Part shown: one piece after another, positions 27,090 to 36,599 of the stretch
How the letters are laid out: each line of letters begins with the position of its first letter
Position numbering within the stretch: the first letter of the stretch is position 1
Assembly: GCF_017355265.1 (NCBI RefSeq)
Contig: NZ_JADIJQ010000014.1
Span: forward strand, 1-64,000
Source: Tessaracoccus sp. SD287
GTDB taxonomy: Bacteria > Actinomycetota > Actinomycetes > Propionibacteriales > Propionibacteriaceae
Direction of reading: 5' to 3'
DNA: 64,000 nucleotides
Translations under genes and position numbers: made by a program
The notes under the pieces: generated by a model
Databases searched by the model: none
What the model saw: the letters and a program-made list of their open reading frames with translations, nothing else
Told to the model about the DNA's origin: nothing

Positions 27090-29653
27090 GTCGCCTGCTG
27101 AAGGGACTGGTCGCGCTGCTCGCCCTGGCGGCTCTGTGTCTGGGCGCACCAGCGCTGCTGGTGGCGTTGGGCACACTCGACTTCTCCGGTCTGGCCACCC
27201 CGGGGTCCCCCGACGACGGTTCGCTGCTGGTGAGCATGGTCACCGCGGCCGGATGGGCCGCCTGGCTGTCCATCGTGGTGGAGGTGGCCACCGACCTGGC
27301 GTCAGGTCTCTCGCGGGGACGGTTCGGGTGGCGACCGACCACCGGCGCCTGGATTCGTCCGCTCACCTCGGCCCTGGTCGCCGCCGTCCTGGCGACGTCC
27401 TTGGCCAGGACCGGCTCCCCCGAGCCGGACGCCACCACGGTGCCGGTGTCGTCCGCCGCCGTGATGAACCCCCAGACGTCGCGAGCGGACACCCTGCCGG
27501 CCACGCCACCGACCCGGGTCCACGTCGTCCAGCCCGGCGAGGACTGGTGGGCGATCGCGGCGCAGGTACTCGGTGACGGCGCCCAGTGGCGCACCATCGC
27601 CGAGCAGAACCCCCGACTGGCCGGCGACATCCTGACTCCTGGCATGGACGTGCTCGTGCCCGCGGCACCCGCGGCGCACGAGGCACCGCCCCCGACGCCT
27701 GCTCGGGAGAGCACCGCCGGGTTCCGGCTCGTCACGGTCGTCGCCGGCGACTCCCTGTGGACGCTGGCACAGCGGTGGCTCGGCGACGGGCACCGCTGGC
27801 CCGAGATCGCCGCGGCGAACCCCGAGCTGATCGGTGATCCCGACCAGATCGAGATCGGCTGGGTGCTGAAGATTCCCTCGCCGGCGACCCGGACGGTGAC
27901 CGCTGACCAAGCCCCCGGCCGGCCCGTCGGTGAACTTCCCGAGCCCGCTGCCGCGGACACCCGGCGCTCGGAACCCGCCTCGACCCCCGCCACACCGCCT
28001 GCGGTCAGCCAGCCGGACACGCCCGACGGCGCCACCACCACCGACCCGGTGCGGCTGGTCGCCGGTGGCATCACCGCGGCGCTGGCCGCCGGCATCGGGG
28101 CCGGGCTGGCCCTGCGGCGCCGTCAGCAGCTGGCATCCCGCGCACTGGGCCGACGAGTCGCCCATCCCGGGCCCGACGCGACCCGTTTTGCCACGGCCCT
28201 GGGACGTCTGTCGACGCAGGCGCAACCGCTGTGCCCGACGCCCACCAGCGTGCTGGTCGGTGAACATGAGGGGCGCAGCGTCCTGGTCGACCTGGGGGCC
28301 CAGCAGCTCACCGCAGTGGTGGCCGAGCCCGGGCTGGCGGTCGACCTGATCGGCGGCATGACCACCTCACTGGTGTGCGCTGACTGGTCGGCCGACGTGC
28401 TGGTCACCGTGGTGAGTGAACCGCTGGCCTGGGCGGCGGCCTTCGACCATCCGGCACTCACGGTGGTGGCGTCGGCGGACGAGGCGATCAGCAGCTGGGC
28501 AGCCACCGCCCGACGACGCCACGAGCACAGCTCCGCCGACGACGACAGCCCGTCCGAGGTTTACCTGTTCTGCGAGGAATTGCCGTCGAGCCAGCTGCGC
28601 CAGTTGGCGTCGACCGGTCACCCCAAGATGCACGCCGTGGTGGCCCAGCAGACGGCGGCCGCCGCGGAGACGTTGACCGTCACCGCGCAGGACGGCACCG
28701 TCTGGTCCAGCGGTCAACACTTCGTCCCCCAACTGTTGGGCGAGCCGGCCCGCCGGGCGCTGGTCGAGTTGCACGAGACCACCGACCCCTCGGCCACAGC
28801 CCCGGCACCGTGGTGGTTCGAGCCACCCGATCGGGTGGACCCGCCGACCCCGCTGATCAGCCTCGAAAGACCCGTCCTGCCCCCATCGACCCCGCACCAC
28901 GACAACGAAGGAGTGAGGGTGACCGAGGCGCCGCACCTGTTGCTGCTGGGCCCCATCCATCTGGTCGGTGCGCGGGGGCCGGCACCCGCCCGGGCAGCCA
29001 AGCAGCTGATCGAGTACTGCGCCTGGATCCACGAGAACCCGGGCCGCTCCTCACCCCAGATGACCGCCTCGCTGCTGATCGCTGAGTCCACCCGCCGCTC
29101 AAACATGAGCCGCCTCCGGGCCTGGCTGGGGACCTCCCCCGACGGTGAGCCCTACCTGCCGGAGGCCTACACGGGGCGCATTGCGTTGCACCCGGCGGTC
29201 AGCAGCGACTGGGAGATGTTGCGCTTGAAGCTGGCCGGCGGGGTGAACCGGGCACCGAGCCAGGCGCTGGTCGACGGGTTGACCCTGGTCCGGGGCGCCC
29301 CCCTGGCCGATGCGGCACCCGGGCAGTGGCACTGGGCCGAGGAACTGCGCAGCGACATGATCTCGACGATCCGCGACATGGCCGTCGTGCTGGGACGCCG
29401 CGCCCTGCAGATCAGCGACCTGGACACGGCCCGGTGGGCGGTGCACCGGGGACTGCAGGCCGCCCCCGACGACGAACTGCTGATGGGGGTCAAGATCCGC
29501 TGCGAGCACCTGGCCGGCAACCGCCGCGAGGTCGAACGGATGGTGCTGCAGGTGACCCGGCAGGCCCGGCTGGTCGGCTCAGACCTGCACGAAGAGACGG
29601 TGGCGCTGCTGCAGGAGGTGATGGAGGGCCGCACCCGCAGCCAGCGGGCGTGA
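27086..29653 (+). CDS. Membrane protein with two LysM domains and a C-terminal BTAD/SARP-like regulator module
   Basis: 855 residues. Order: two or three membrane helices (about 5-30, 48-70, 92-108); LysM 1 (about 145-193, HVVQPGEDWWAIAAQVLG); LysM 2 (about 212-263, VTVVAGDSLWTLAQRWLG); a Pro/Thr-rich linker; a membrane helix (about 330-345); a 300-residue middle region of unknown fold; a winged-helix-like part near 640-710; and a BTAD domain (about 725-845) as in SARP activators. LysM binds peptidoglycan, BTAD is a TPR-like effector-domain. It is the last gene of the Tad operon. I infer a wall-sensing regulator or scaffold for the pilus. A similar gene is common in actinobacterial Tad loci but its role is not established. 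Confidence 0.8.
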   Translation: MSRLLKGLVALLALAALCLGAPALLVALGTLDFSGLATPGSPDDGSLLVSMVTAAGWAAWLSIVVEVATDLASGLSRGRFGWRPTTGAWIRPLTSALVAAVLATSLARTGSPEPDATTVPVSSAAVMNPQTSRADTLPATPPTRVHVVQPGEDWWAIAAQVLGDGAQWRTIAEQNPRLAGDILTPGMDVLVPAAPAAHEAPPPTPARESTAGFRLVTVVAGDSLWTLAQRWLGDGHRWPEIAAANPELIGDPDQIEIGWVLKIPSPATRTVTADQAPGRPVGELPEPAAADTRRSEPASTPATPPAVSQPDTPDGATTTDPVRLVAGGITAALAAGIGAGLALRRRQQLASRALGRRVAHPGPDATRFATALGRLSTQAQPLCPTPTSVLVGEHEGRSVLVDLGAQQLTAVVAEPGLAVDLIGGMTTSLVCADWSADVLVTVVSEPLAWAAAFDHPALTVVASADEAISSWAATARRRHEHSSADDDSPSEVYLFCEELPSSQLRQLASTGHPKMHAVVAQQTAAAAETLTVTAQDGTVWSSGQHFVPQLLGEPARRALVELHETTDPSATAPAPWWFEPPDRVDPPTPLISLERPVLPPSTPHHDNEGVRVTEAPHLLLLGPIHLVGARGPAPARAAKQLIEYCAWIHENPGRSSPQMTASLLIAESTRRSNMSRLRAWLGTSPDGEPYLPEAYTGRIALHPAVSSDWEMLRLKLAGGVNRAPSQALVDGLTLVRGAPLADAAPGQWHWAEELRSDMISTIRDMAVVLGRRALQISDLDTARWAVHRGLQAAPDDELLMGVKIRCEHLAGNRREVERMVLQVTRQARLVGSDLHEETVALLQEVMEGRTRSQRA

Positions 29654-29664
29654 CCCGCGGGGGG

Positions 29665-30024
29665 TCACTCCACCGATTGTTCGCAGTGGTCGCACCACCG
29701 GGTCGAGTACGGCACCTGCACGAAGCAGTTGGGGCACACCGGGGGACGCACTTCCTCGATTTCTGGCACCACGGCGACCGGGGCGGCGGCCGTCCATTGC
29801 GTGCTGGGCAGGTGCGCATTGCAGTAGTTCATCCACTGCCGACGGCCGGTCTTCTGGTGCCAGATGGCCGTCAGTTCCTCGGCAGGAACGAGCGCGGACT
29901 TCTTGCCGCACCGCGAGCAGTAGTGCATGGCATGTCGGCTGACCTGGCTGAAGGGGTACGGGGTCTCAACGTCGAGTTCGGCGGCAGTAGGCAATGTTCG
30001 AGAGTCACGCGGGCCAGGTTCCAT
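29665..30024 (-). CDS. Zinc-ribbon protein with two Cys-rich sites
   Basis: 119 residues. Site 1: C36-xx-C39 with C68 and H71 (YCSRCGKK; YCNAHL). Site 2: C97-xx-C100 and C111-xx-C114 (CPNCFVQVP; CDHC). The middle region DUF-like WHQKTGRRQWMNYC is conserved in actinobacterial zinc-ribbon proteins, as far as I recall. Probable nucleic-acid or protein binding. ATG 30024 lies 7 nt after TACCGT. Convergent with the Tad operon, 11 bp apart. Confidence 0.72.
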   Translation of the reverse strand: MEPGPRDSRTLPTAAELDVETPYPFSQVSRHAMHYCSRCGKKSALVPAEELTAIWHQKTGRRQWMNYCNAHLPSTQWTAAAPVAVVPEIEEVRPPVCPNCFVQVPYSTRWCDHCEQSVE

Positions 30025-30031
30025 AGTCCCC

Positions 30032-30037
30032 ACGGTA
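30032..30037 (-). promoter_or_regulatory. -10 box TACCGT, leaderless start of the zinc-ribbon gene
   Basis: TACCGT on the minus strand, 7 nt, ATG 30024. Confidence 0.45.
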
Positions 30038-30136
30038 GACCTGTGCGGCGGGCTGCCGAACCACTCTGCCCGCCTCGCCACGTGGACGTGCGCCCCGCTG
30101 CCCCATCCGGGCTGGCGCGACGCACGTCCTGTCCGT

Positions 30137-30156
30137 CCCCCCGGCTCACCGGGGAG
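30137..30156 (-). terminator. Hairpin after katE
   Basis: CCCCGG (30139-30144), loop CTCA, CCGGGG (30149-30154), directly after the katE stop. Confidence 0.4.
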
Positions 30157-30160
30157 GAGG

Positions 30161-32413
30161 TCATTTCTTCTTCGGCGTGGGCACCGCCTCGGCGCTTGGA
30201 GCGAGGTCGAAGCGTTGCCAAACCCGGTGGCTGGCCAGCAGGGTGGCCAGCTCCGCCACCGCCGTGGCCGCATCGGCGACCACCACCCCGGCAGCGTCGG
30301 CCGGCACCACAGCCGCGCTGAGCGCCGCAGCCGCCTCGTCGACGACGGCGATCGCCTTGCAGTGGCGGAACATCTCGGCGAGCATCTTCGCCACCCGCGG
30401 GTCCACCGGCTGCCCGTCGGTGGCCTGCCCGGCCTTCGCGTCAAAGGTGGGCACCGCATCCGGGGCCGGCACCGGGGCATCCAGCACCAGCACCGCATCG
30501 AACTCGATCGAGGCGGCCGTCAGGAAGGTCCGGTCGACCACGACACCGTCGACCTTGCCGCCCGCGGGTGCCGTCACGAACGGCAGCATCCCGGCAGCCA
30601 TGACGGCGTCCCTGGCGGCGGTGATCTGCGCACCAGGGGTGTCGGCGTCGACCACCAGCGCCACCTTGCGCCCGGTGACCGGCCACGTCTGGCCCAGTTG
30701 CGAGAGCGCCGGGCTGGGCTGGAGGTCGCCGGCCGGCGGAGTCGTCGGCGCTGGCGCCGGCAGGCCCAGCCCGCGGGCGACGTCGGCGCACAGCTGGGCG
30801 TCGATGTTGGCCAAGCACTGCAGCTGGCGCAGCTTCACCGATTCCTCGTAGCACTTGCCCAGCTCAAAGGTGTAGGCACGGGTCAGGTGCTGGCGCTCCA
30901 CCTCGGTCAGTGACGTCACGAACAGCGTCGCCTGGCTGTAGTGGTCCTCGAAGCTGGCCGGCCGGTCCCGGGTCTTGGTCGAGGCCGGCAGCGGCTGGGG
31001 CACGTCGATGAAGGCCGCATCCCCCTCGCCCGCCTCGGCCGGGTTGCCGCCGTCCAACGAGTTGGGCCGATACGGCGCCACCCCGCCATGGACGGCATGC
31101 TGGTGGAAACCGTCGCGGAACATGTCATTGACCGGGCACTGCGGCCGGTTGATCGGGATCTGGCTGAAGTTCGGGCCACCCAGGCGGGTGATCTGGGTGT
31201 CGATGTAGCTGAACAGCCGCGCCTGCAGCAGCGGGTCGTTGGTGACGTCGATGCCGGGCACCAGGTGCGCCGGGTTGAACATCACCTGCTCGGTCTCGGC
31301 GAAGAAGTTGATGGGCCGCCGGTTCAGCGTCATGGTGCCGACCACCTGCACCGGGCACAACTCCTCGGGCACGATCTTGGTGGGGTCGAGCAGGTCGATG
31401 CCCTGGTAGGTCTCCTCCTCGGTGTCGGGCATCACCTGCACCGCCAGGTCCCACATCGGGTAGGCGCCGGCGTCGATCGCGTCGTACAGGTCGCGGCGGT
31501 GGTAGTCCGGGTCGTTGCCGGCACTCAACTGGGTCTCCTCCCACACCTGGGAGTGGACGCCCTGGTGCGGCTTCCAGTGGAACTTCACCAGGCTGGTCTC
31601 ACCGGCGTCATTGATCATCCGGAAGGTGTGGACCCCGAAGCCCTCCATCATCCGGTACGACAGCGGCACCCCGCGGTCCGACATCACCCAGGCGACGTGG
31701 TGCTGCGCCTCGGTGTGCAGCGAGACGAAGTCCCAGAAGGTGTCGTGGGCGCTCTGCGCCTGCGGAATCTCCCGGTCGGGTTCGGGCTTGACGGCGTGCA
31801 CGATGTCGGGGAACTTGATGCCCTCCTGGATGAAGAAGACGGGCATGTTGTTGGCGACCAGGTCGTAGTTGCCCTCGGAGGTGTAGAACTTCGTGGCGAA
31901 CCCGCGGGTGTCGCGCACCGTGTCCGAGGAGCCGCGGAAGCCCTGCACCGTGGAGAAGCGGACGAAGACCGGGGTCTCGACGCCCTTCTTGAGGAACGCC
32001 GCCTGGCAGATCTTCGAGGCCTTGCCGTTGGCGACGAACACGCCGTGGGCGCCGGTGCCGCGGGCATGCACCACCCGCTCGGGGATGCGTTCGTGGTCGA
32101 AGTGGGTGATCTTCTCGCGCAGGTGGTGGTCCTGCAGCAGGATGGGGCCCCGCGGCCCGGCCTTCAACGCCCGGTCGGTGGTCCGCAGCCTGGCACCTGT
32201 CGAGGTGGTCAGGAACTCCCCCTGCTGGGCCTTGGCCTCGGGTGGCAAGCCGGTCTCGGCGCCGGTGGGGGTGACCGTGGCCGGTCCCTGCTGGGACGGC
32301 TTCGGCGGCGGCGGCCCCACCGGGGCGGTGGGTTCGTCCACGCTGGGTGAGTCGACCCCGGGGCCGGGTGGAGGGGTCAACAGGTCGGGTTCAGTCGTCT
32401 TCTCAGGGGGCAT
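30161..32413 (-). CDS. katE: Large-subunit catalase (HPII type)
   Basis: 750 residues, the long clade-2 form. It breaks hydrogen peroxide to water and oxygen. N-terminal Pro-rich extension, core with catalytic His in VVHARGTGAHG, Asn in the VANNMPVFF region and the haem Tyr in RLFSYIDTQ. A C-terminal flavodoxin/GAT-like domain starts near 600 (KVALVVDADTPGAQI). ATG 32413 has GAGGAG upstream. The longer frame enters the shared control region. Divergent from norZ. Confidence 0.95.
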   Translation of the reverse strand: MPPEKTTEPDLLTPPPGPGVDSPSVDEPTAPVGPPPPKPSQQGPATVTPTGAETGLPPEAKAQQGEFLTTSTGARLRTTDRALKAGPRGPILLQDHHLREKITHFDHERIPERVVHARGTGAHGVFVANGKASKICQAAFLKKGVETPVFVRFSTVQGFRGSSDTVRDTRGFATKFYTSEGNYDLVANNMPVFFIQEGIKFPDIVHAVKPEPDREIPQAQSAHDTFWDFVSLHTEAQHHVAWVMSDRGVPLSYRMMEGFGVHTFRMINDAGETSLVKFHWKPHQGVHSQVWEETQLSAGNDPDYHRRDLYDAIDAGAYPMWDLAVQVMPDTEEETYQGIDLLDPTKIVPEELCPVQVVGTMTLNRRPINFFAETEQVMFNPAHLVPGIDVTNDPLLQARLFSYIDTQITRLGGPNFSQIPINRPQCPVNDMFRDGFHQHAVHGGVAPYRPNSLDGGNPAEAGEGDAAFIDVPQPLPASTKTRDRPASFEDHYSQATLFVTSLTEVERQHLTRAYTFELGKCYEESVKLRQLQCLANIDAQLCADVARGLGLPAPAPTTPPAGDLQPSPALSQLGQTWPVTGRKVALVVDADTPGAQITAARDAVMAAGMLPFVTAPAGGKVDGVVVDRTFLTAASIEFDAVLVLDAPVPAPDAVPTFDAKAGQATDGQPVDPRVAKMLAEMFRHCKAIAVVDEAAAALSAAVVPADAAGVVVADAATAVAELATLLASHRVWQRFDLAPSAEAVPTPKKK

Positions 32414-32558
32414 GGCGGGGCTCCTCGTCGTCGGGCGATCCCCGAGGACCGTGCCCCGAGGTCGACTGGTGTGACGAAAATAGGGCAGAACGGCGCCGCC
32501 CCACCCGCTTCGGCGGACCAGCACACCCACAGGGGGGAGCCACGCCGCCGCCAGCGAC

Positions 32559-32574
32559 TGTGACCGAGGTCACT
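32559..32574. promoter_or_regulatory. CRP/FNR-family operator (TGTGA-N6-TCACT)
   Basis: TGTGACCGAGGTCACT matches the TGTGA-N6-TCACA consensus in 9 of 10 defined bases, and GTGACC/GGTCAC is a perfect inverted repeat. Its centre (32566.5) lies about 61.5 bp before the start point implied by TAGCGT, a class I activator position. Confidence 0.55.
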
Positions 32575-32615
32575 AATAATCAACCCGAAACCCGAAAACA
32601 CAGGAGCGTGCTTGC

Positions 32616-32621
32616 TAGCGT
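32616..32621 (+). promoter_or_regulatory. -10 box TAGCGT for norZ
   Basis: TAGCGT would start transcription near 32628, leaving a leader of about 105 nt to ATG 32734. Confidence 0.35.
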
Positions 32622-32733
32622 GCCCGCAAGGTGCCGACAAGCCCTGGTCGGACACCCTGGACCGGGCCGATCTGCTTCCGCGCGGGCTCCTCCCCTCCCC
32701 CTCTGACGGCAGGGCCGAGTGACAGGTGACCTC

Positions 32734-35091
32734 ATGTCCCAGTACACCGAATCCGCGACCCCCACCGGCACCCCTGAGCGACCGTCCAAGATCATCATTT
32801 CGAAGGGATGGGTCCAGGGCGTCGCCCTGGTCCTGATCTTCGGCTTCCTGGTGATGGGCATCCTGGCCTACCGCACCTACACCGACTCGATGCCGCAACC
32901 CATCCGGGTGGTCGGCGAGGACGGCACCGTCGTCTACACCACCGACGACATCACCAACGGACAGGAGATCTTCCTGCGCCGGGGCCTGCAGCAGTACGGC
33001 TCGATCATGGGCCACGGCGGCTACCTCGGCCCCGACTACACCGCCGAGTACCTGCGGCTGTCCACCGAGTTCGTCACCGAGCAGCTGCGTAGCTCCGGTG
33101 CCGCCGACCCGCAGGCCGCGACCGTCGAGATGATGCGCACCAACCGGTACAACGAGACCTCGGGGGTGCTGACCCTGACCCCCGAGCAGGTGGCCGCCTT
33201 CGAGCACCTGCGGCAGCACTACGCCACCGTCTTCGGTGAGCCGACCACCAAGCACGGGCTGGTCCCGAACATGATCACCGACCCCGAAGAAATCCACGAC
33301 GTCACCGCGTTCTTCGCGTGGACCGCGTGGGCCGCGGCGGCCGAACGTCCCGGCCACGACTACTCCTACACCAACAACTGGCCGCCGGAGAGCCGGGTCG
33401 CCAACACCCCCACCGCCGACATCCTGGTCTGGTCGGGCATGTCTTTGGTGGCGCTGCTGGCCGGTCTTGGTGCCCTGTTCGCGCTGTACGGACGCTGGAG
33501 CCGCAAGATCGGCTGGCACGGCAGCGAGGCACCGTCGTTGAGGTTCCTGCAGCCCGGGGACGTGAAGATCACCCCGTCGCAGAAGGTCACGGCCTGGTTC
33601 TTCCTGGTGGTGGCCGTGCTGTTCCTGCTGCAGGCCACCCTGGGGGCGGCCATCGAGCACTACCGGGCCGACCTGAGCAGCTTCTTCGGACTCGACCTGG
33701 CCCGGATCCTGCCGTTCAACCTGGCCCGCACCTGGCACGTCCAGTTGTCGCTGCTGTGGACAGCGGCCTCGTTCCTGGCCGCCGGCATCTTCCTGGCCCC
33801 GATCATCTCGGGACGAGAACCCCGCCGGCAGTCGTGGCTGGCCATCGGTCTGCTGGCGGCGCTGGCACTGGTGGTGGCCGGCACCCTGACCGGCACCGCG
33901 TTGAGCACCTTCGGCGTGGAATGGGCCGCCGGCTCCCCCTTCTTCGACCAGCAGTGGGAATACCTCGACCTGCCGCGGGTGTGGCAGGCGCTGCTGGTGA
34001 TCGGACTGTTCCTGTGGATCGCCATCGTCTTCCGCGCAATCCGCTCCCGGTTGAAGACCGAGAGCAAGTTCAACATGCCGTGGCTGTTCTTCTACTCCGG
34101 TCTGGCCATCCCCGGCTTCTACGCCGTCGGCCTGCTGGCCGGCACCTCCTCACACCTGACCGTCGCCGAGTTCTGGCGGTTCTGGGTGGTGCACCTGTGG
34201 GTCGAGGACTTCCTGGAACTGTTCACCACCGTGATGGTCGCCTACATCTTCGTGATGCTGGGCGTGGTCCGCCGCAAGATCGCCATCCAGCTCATCTTCC
34301 TCGACGTCATCCTGTACTCCGCCGGCGGCGTGCTGGGCACCATGCACCACCTGTACTTCTCCGGCACCCCGGTCGAGCACATGGCGCTGGGTGCCTTCTT
34401 CTCCGCCCTCGAAGTGATCCCGCTGACCTTTCTGACGGTCGAGGCGTGGACCTTCCTGCAGCTGGGGGCCCGTCAGGAGTCGCGCAGCAGCGCCCCGTTC
34501 CCGCACCGGTGGGCGGTGATGTTCCTGGTCTCGGTCGGGTTCTGGAACTTCGTCGGCGCCGGCGTCTTCGGGTTCCTGATCAACCTGCCGGTCGTCTCCT
34601 ACTTCCAGATCGGCACCGCGCTGACCGCCAACCACGCCCACGGCGCCATGATGGGCGTCTACGGGATGCTGGCGGTGGGGCTGGCCCTGTTCGCGCTGCG
34701 CTACATCATTGCCCGTGACCGCTGGCCCGACCGGCTCGCGAAGATCTCGTTCTGGTCGCTCAACATCGGTCTGGCCTGGATGGTGTTTGCCACCCTGCTG
34801 CCGCTCGGCGTCCTGCAGTTGTGGACCTCGGTCAACGACGGCTACTACGAGGCCCGCACGCTGGGCTACATCTCCCAGCCCGGCAACGCCATCCTGGAAT
34901 GGCTGCGGATGCCCGGCGACGTGGTCTTCCTGATCGGCGGCATCCTGCCGTTCCTGTGGATCACCTGGTTGGGGGTGCGCCACGGCATCAAGGCCACCAC
35001 CCACACGATGGAACCCGAGACCCTGTTCGTCGAGGAACACCCCCAGGCACGCCACGACCGCACCGGCGTCGGCGCGTCCCTGGAGGACTGA
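32734..35091 (+). CDS. norZ: Quinol-dependent nitric oxide reductase (qNOR)
   Basis: 785 residues. It reduces two NO to N2O using menaquinol, in the membrane. The N-terminal about 250 residues form a membrane-anchored cytochrome-c-like domain without a CxxCH haem site, typical of qNOR. The NorB-like core has 12 helices with ARTWHVQLSLLW, GTMHHLYFSG (metal His pair), FSALEVIPLT (the buried Glu) and TANHAHGAMMGVYGML. ATG 32734 is chosen over GTG 32719 because AGGTGA precedes it. No nitrite reductase is in the window, so detoxification is more likely than full denitrification. Confidence 0.95.
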   Translation: MSQYTESATPTGTPERPSKIIISKGWVQGVALVLIFGFLVMGILAYRTYTDSMPQPIRVVGEDGTVVYTTDDITNGQEIFLRRGLQQYGSIMGHGGYLGPDYTAEYLRLSTEFVTEQLRSSGAADPQAATVEMMRTNRYNETSGVLTLTPEQVAAFEHLRQHYATVFGEPTTKHGLVPNMITDPEEIHDVTAFFAWTAWAAAAERPGHDYSYTNNWPPESRVANTPTADILVWSGMSLVALLAGLGALFALYGRWSRKIGWHGSEAPSLRFLQPGDVKITPSQKVTAWFFLVVAVLFLLQATLGAAIEHYRADLSSFFGLDLARILPFNLARTWHVQLSLLWTAASFLAAGIFLAPIISGREPRRQSWLAIGLLAALALVVAGTLTGTALSTFGVEWAAGSPFFDQQWEYLDLPRVWQALLVIGLFLWIAIVFRAIRSRLKTESKFNMPWLFFYSGLAIPGFYAVGLLAGTSSHLTVAEFWRFWVVHLWVEDFLELFTTVMVAYIFVMLGVVRRKIAIQLIFLDVILYSAGGVLGTMHHLYFSGTPVEHMALGAFFSALEVIPLTFLTVEAWTFLQLGARQESRSSAPFPHRWAVMFLVSVGFWNFVGAGVFGFLINLPVVSYFQIGTALTANHAHGAMMGVYGMLAVGLALFALRYIIARDRWPDRLAKISFWSLNIGLAWMVFATLLPLGVLQLWTSVNDGYYEARTLGYISQPGNAILEWLRMPGDVVFLIGGILPFLWITWLGVRHGIKATTHTMEPETLFVEEHPQARHDRTGVGASLED

Positions 35092-35094
35092 GCC

Positions 35095-35814
35095 ATGGGC
35101 GACATGGACTCGGTCTCGATGACCACCTGGTTCGCGCTCGGCTACGCCCTGGTGCTGCTGGTCGTCGCCTACGGCATCGACACCATGTCGAGGCGGGCCG
35201 CGACCAACGTCGAGGAGCAGCGCCGCGGCGGTTTCGTCTACCACGCCGACCACGACGCCTGGGTGTGCCCGCAGGACCAGTGGCTGTGGCCGCAGTCCTT
35301 CGACCCGGACAACAGGGTGATGCGCTACCGGGGCAAGCCGTCGGTCTGCAACGCGTGTCCGGTCCACGACACCTGCACCACCTCCGACAGCGGACGGGAG
35401 GTGCAGCGCCAGGTCGACCCGTGGCCGGCCTCCGAGTCGGCCCGGTTCCACCGGGGCATCGCCTGCACCGTGGTGGTGCTGGCCGTGATGTGGCCGCTGG
35501 CCGCCGCCTTCGCGGCCAGCTCGGCGCTCGAGGTGGTGCTGGTGCTGGGCGGGGCGGTGCTGGTCCTGCTCGGCTCGGTGCCATTGTGGACGCACCTGGT
35601 CCGCAGCCCCGTCGACCCGGACGGCGTCCTGTTCCGGCAGGCCGACGACAACGAGGCCGACCGACTGGCGGCGGCGACCCAGTTGCGGTCGCGTCGCACC
35701 TCCTACCGGTCCGACCGGCTCGCCGTCGACCTCGTCCTGCAGCAGGCTCCGCACCGGACGACGGCCGAACAACCCACTGCGGAGCCGGTCAGGGGGTCCC
35801 GATGGAGGTCGTAG
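35095..35814 (+). CDS. Membrane protein with four-Cys motif like that of IS1182-type transposases
   Basis: 239 residues. One N-terminal membrane helix (about 12-29), then a Cys region: C58-P, C85-xx-C88-P and C94-T followed by SGREVQRQ. That spacing (Cys ... C-xx-CP-x5-CT ... GRE) resembles the zinc-binding segment at the end of DDE transposases of the IS1182 type. Here it sits in a protein with two further membrane helices (about 122-141, 146-166), so it is not a transposase. It begins 3 bp after norZ and overlaps the SPFH gene. Function unknown, probably linked to NO metabolism. Confidence 0.7.
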   Translation: MGDMDSVSMTTWFALGYALVLLVVAYGIDTMSRRAATNVEEQRRGGFVYHADHDAWVCPQDQWLWPQSFDPDNRVMRYRGKPSVCNACPVHDTCTTSDSGREVQRQVDPWPASESARFHRGIACTVVVLAVMWPLAAAFAASSALEVVLVLGGAVLVLLGSVPLWTHLVRSPVDPDGVLFRQADDNEADRLAAATQLRSRRTSYRSDRLAVDLVLQQAPHRTTAEQPTAEPVRGSRWRS

Positions 35815-36599
35815 TCGTCGTCGCGGTCGTGGTGGTGGTGCTGGTGGCACTGCTGGTCTCGTCCCTGCGCATCATCCGCGAGTACGAACGTGCCGTCATC
35901 TTCCGGCTGGGGCGCCTCCGGGGGCCGCTGGGGCCGGGGGTGATCCTGCGGATACCAGGCCTGGACTCCCTGGTGCGTACCGACCTGCGGGTGATCACGT
36001 TGACGATCCCCCCGCAGGAGGTGATCACCCGCGACAACGTCACCGCCCGGGTGAACGCAGTGGTGCTGTTCAAGGTGGTCGACCCGGTGCGTTCGGTGAT
36101 GGCGGTGGAGAACCATGCCGTGGCAACCTCGCAGATCTCGCAGACCACCCTGCGGTCGGTGGTCGGACGTGCCGACCTGGACACCCTGCTGGCGCACCGC
36201 TCCGACCTCAACGAAGACCTGCGCACCTCCATCGCCGCCCAGACCGCCCCGTGGGGCGTCGAGGTCGAGGTCGTCGAGATCAAGGACGTCGAGATCCCCG
36301 AGCTGATGCAGCGGGCAATGGCCCGCGAGGCCGAGGCCGAACGGGAACGGCGCGCCAAGGTGATCAGCGCCCACGGCGAACTGCAGGCAGCCGGGGAACT
36401 GCGCGACGCCGCCGCGATCCTGGCCCAGGCTCCCGGCTCGTTGCAGTTGCGCTACCTGCAGACCCTGCTGGAACTGGGCGCCGACCAGAATTCGACGGTG
36501 GTCTTCCCGCTGCCCATGGACATCGTGGCGCCCCTGCTGGCTGCCGCCGACAGCTTCATCCCATCGAAAGGTCTGAACAATGACGTCGCACGACACTGA
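35802..36599 (+). CDS. SPFH/stomatin-like membrane protein
   Basis: 265 residues. An N-terminal membrane anchor of Val/Ala (about 3-20), then the SPFH domain with REYERAVIFRLGRL, PGLDSLVRTDLR and TRDNVTARVNAVV, and an Ala/Glu-rich coiled coil (RAMAREAEAERERRAKV). SPFH proteins form oligomeric membrane platforms and often assist membrane proteases or complexes. A NfeD partner is not present. It may stabilise NorZ, which is inference from position. Overlaps its neighbours by 13 and 20 bp. Confidence 0.88.
   Translation: MEVVVVVAVVVVVLVALLVSSLRIIREYERAVIFRLGRLRGPLGPGVILRIPGLDSLVRTDLRVITLTIPPQEVITRDNVTARVNAVVLFKVVDPVRSVMAVENHAVATSQISQTTLRSVVGRADLDTLLAHRSDLNEDLRTSIAAQTAPWGVEVEVVEIKDVEIPELMQRAMAREAEAERERRAKVISAHGELQAAGELRDAAAILAQAPGSLQLRYLQTLLELGADQNSTVVFPLPMDIVAPLLAAADSFIPSKGLNNDVARH

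Larger units (their letters stand above)
32414..32733. other. 320-bp control region between katE and norZ
   Basis: Contains a CRP/FNR-type palindrome (32559-32574), a -10-like TAGCGT for norZ (32616-32621) and a -10-like TATTTT for katE on the minus strand (32477-32482). No ORF here looks coding. Confidence 0.6.

Noticed and set aside
35095-35814. IS1182-type transposase fragment
   Set aside because: Only the Cys spacing matches. The protein has three membrane helices, no DDE catalytic core and an intact operon setting, so it is reported as a membrane protein instead.
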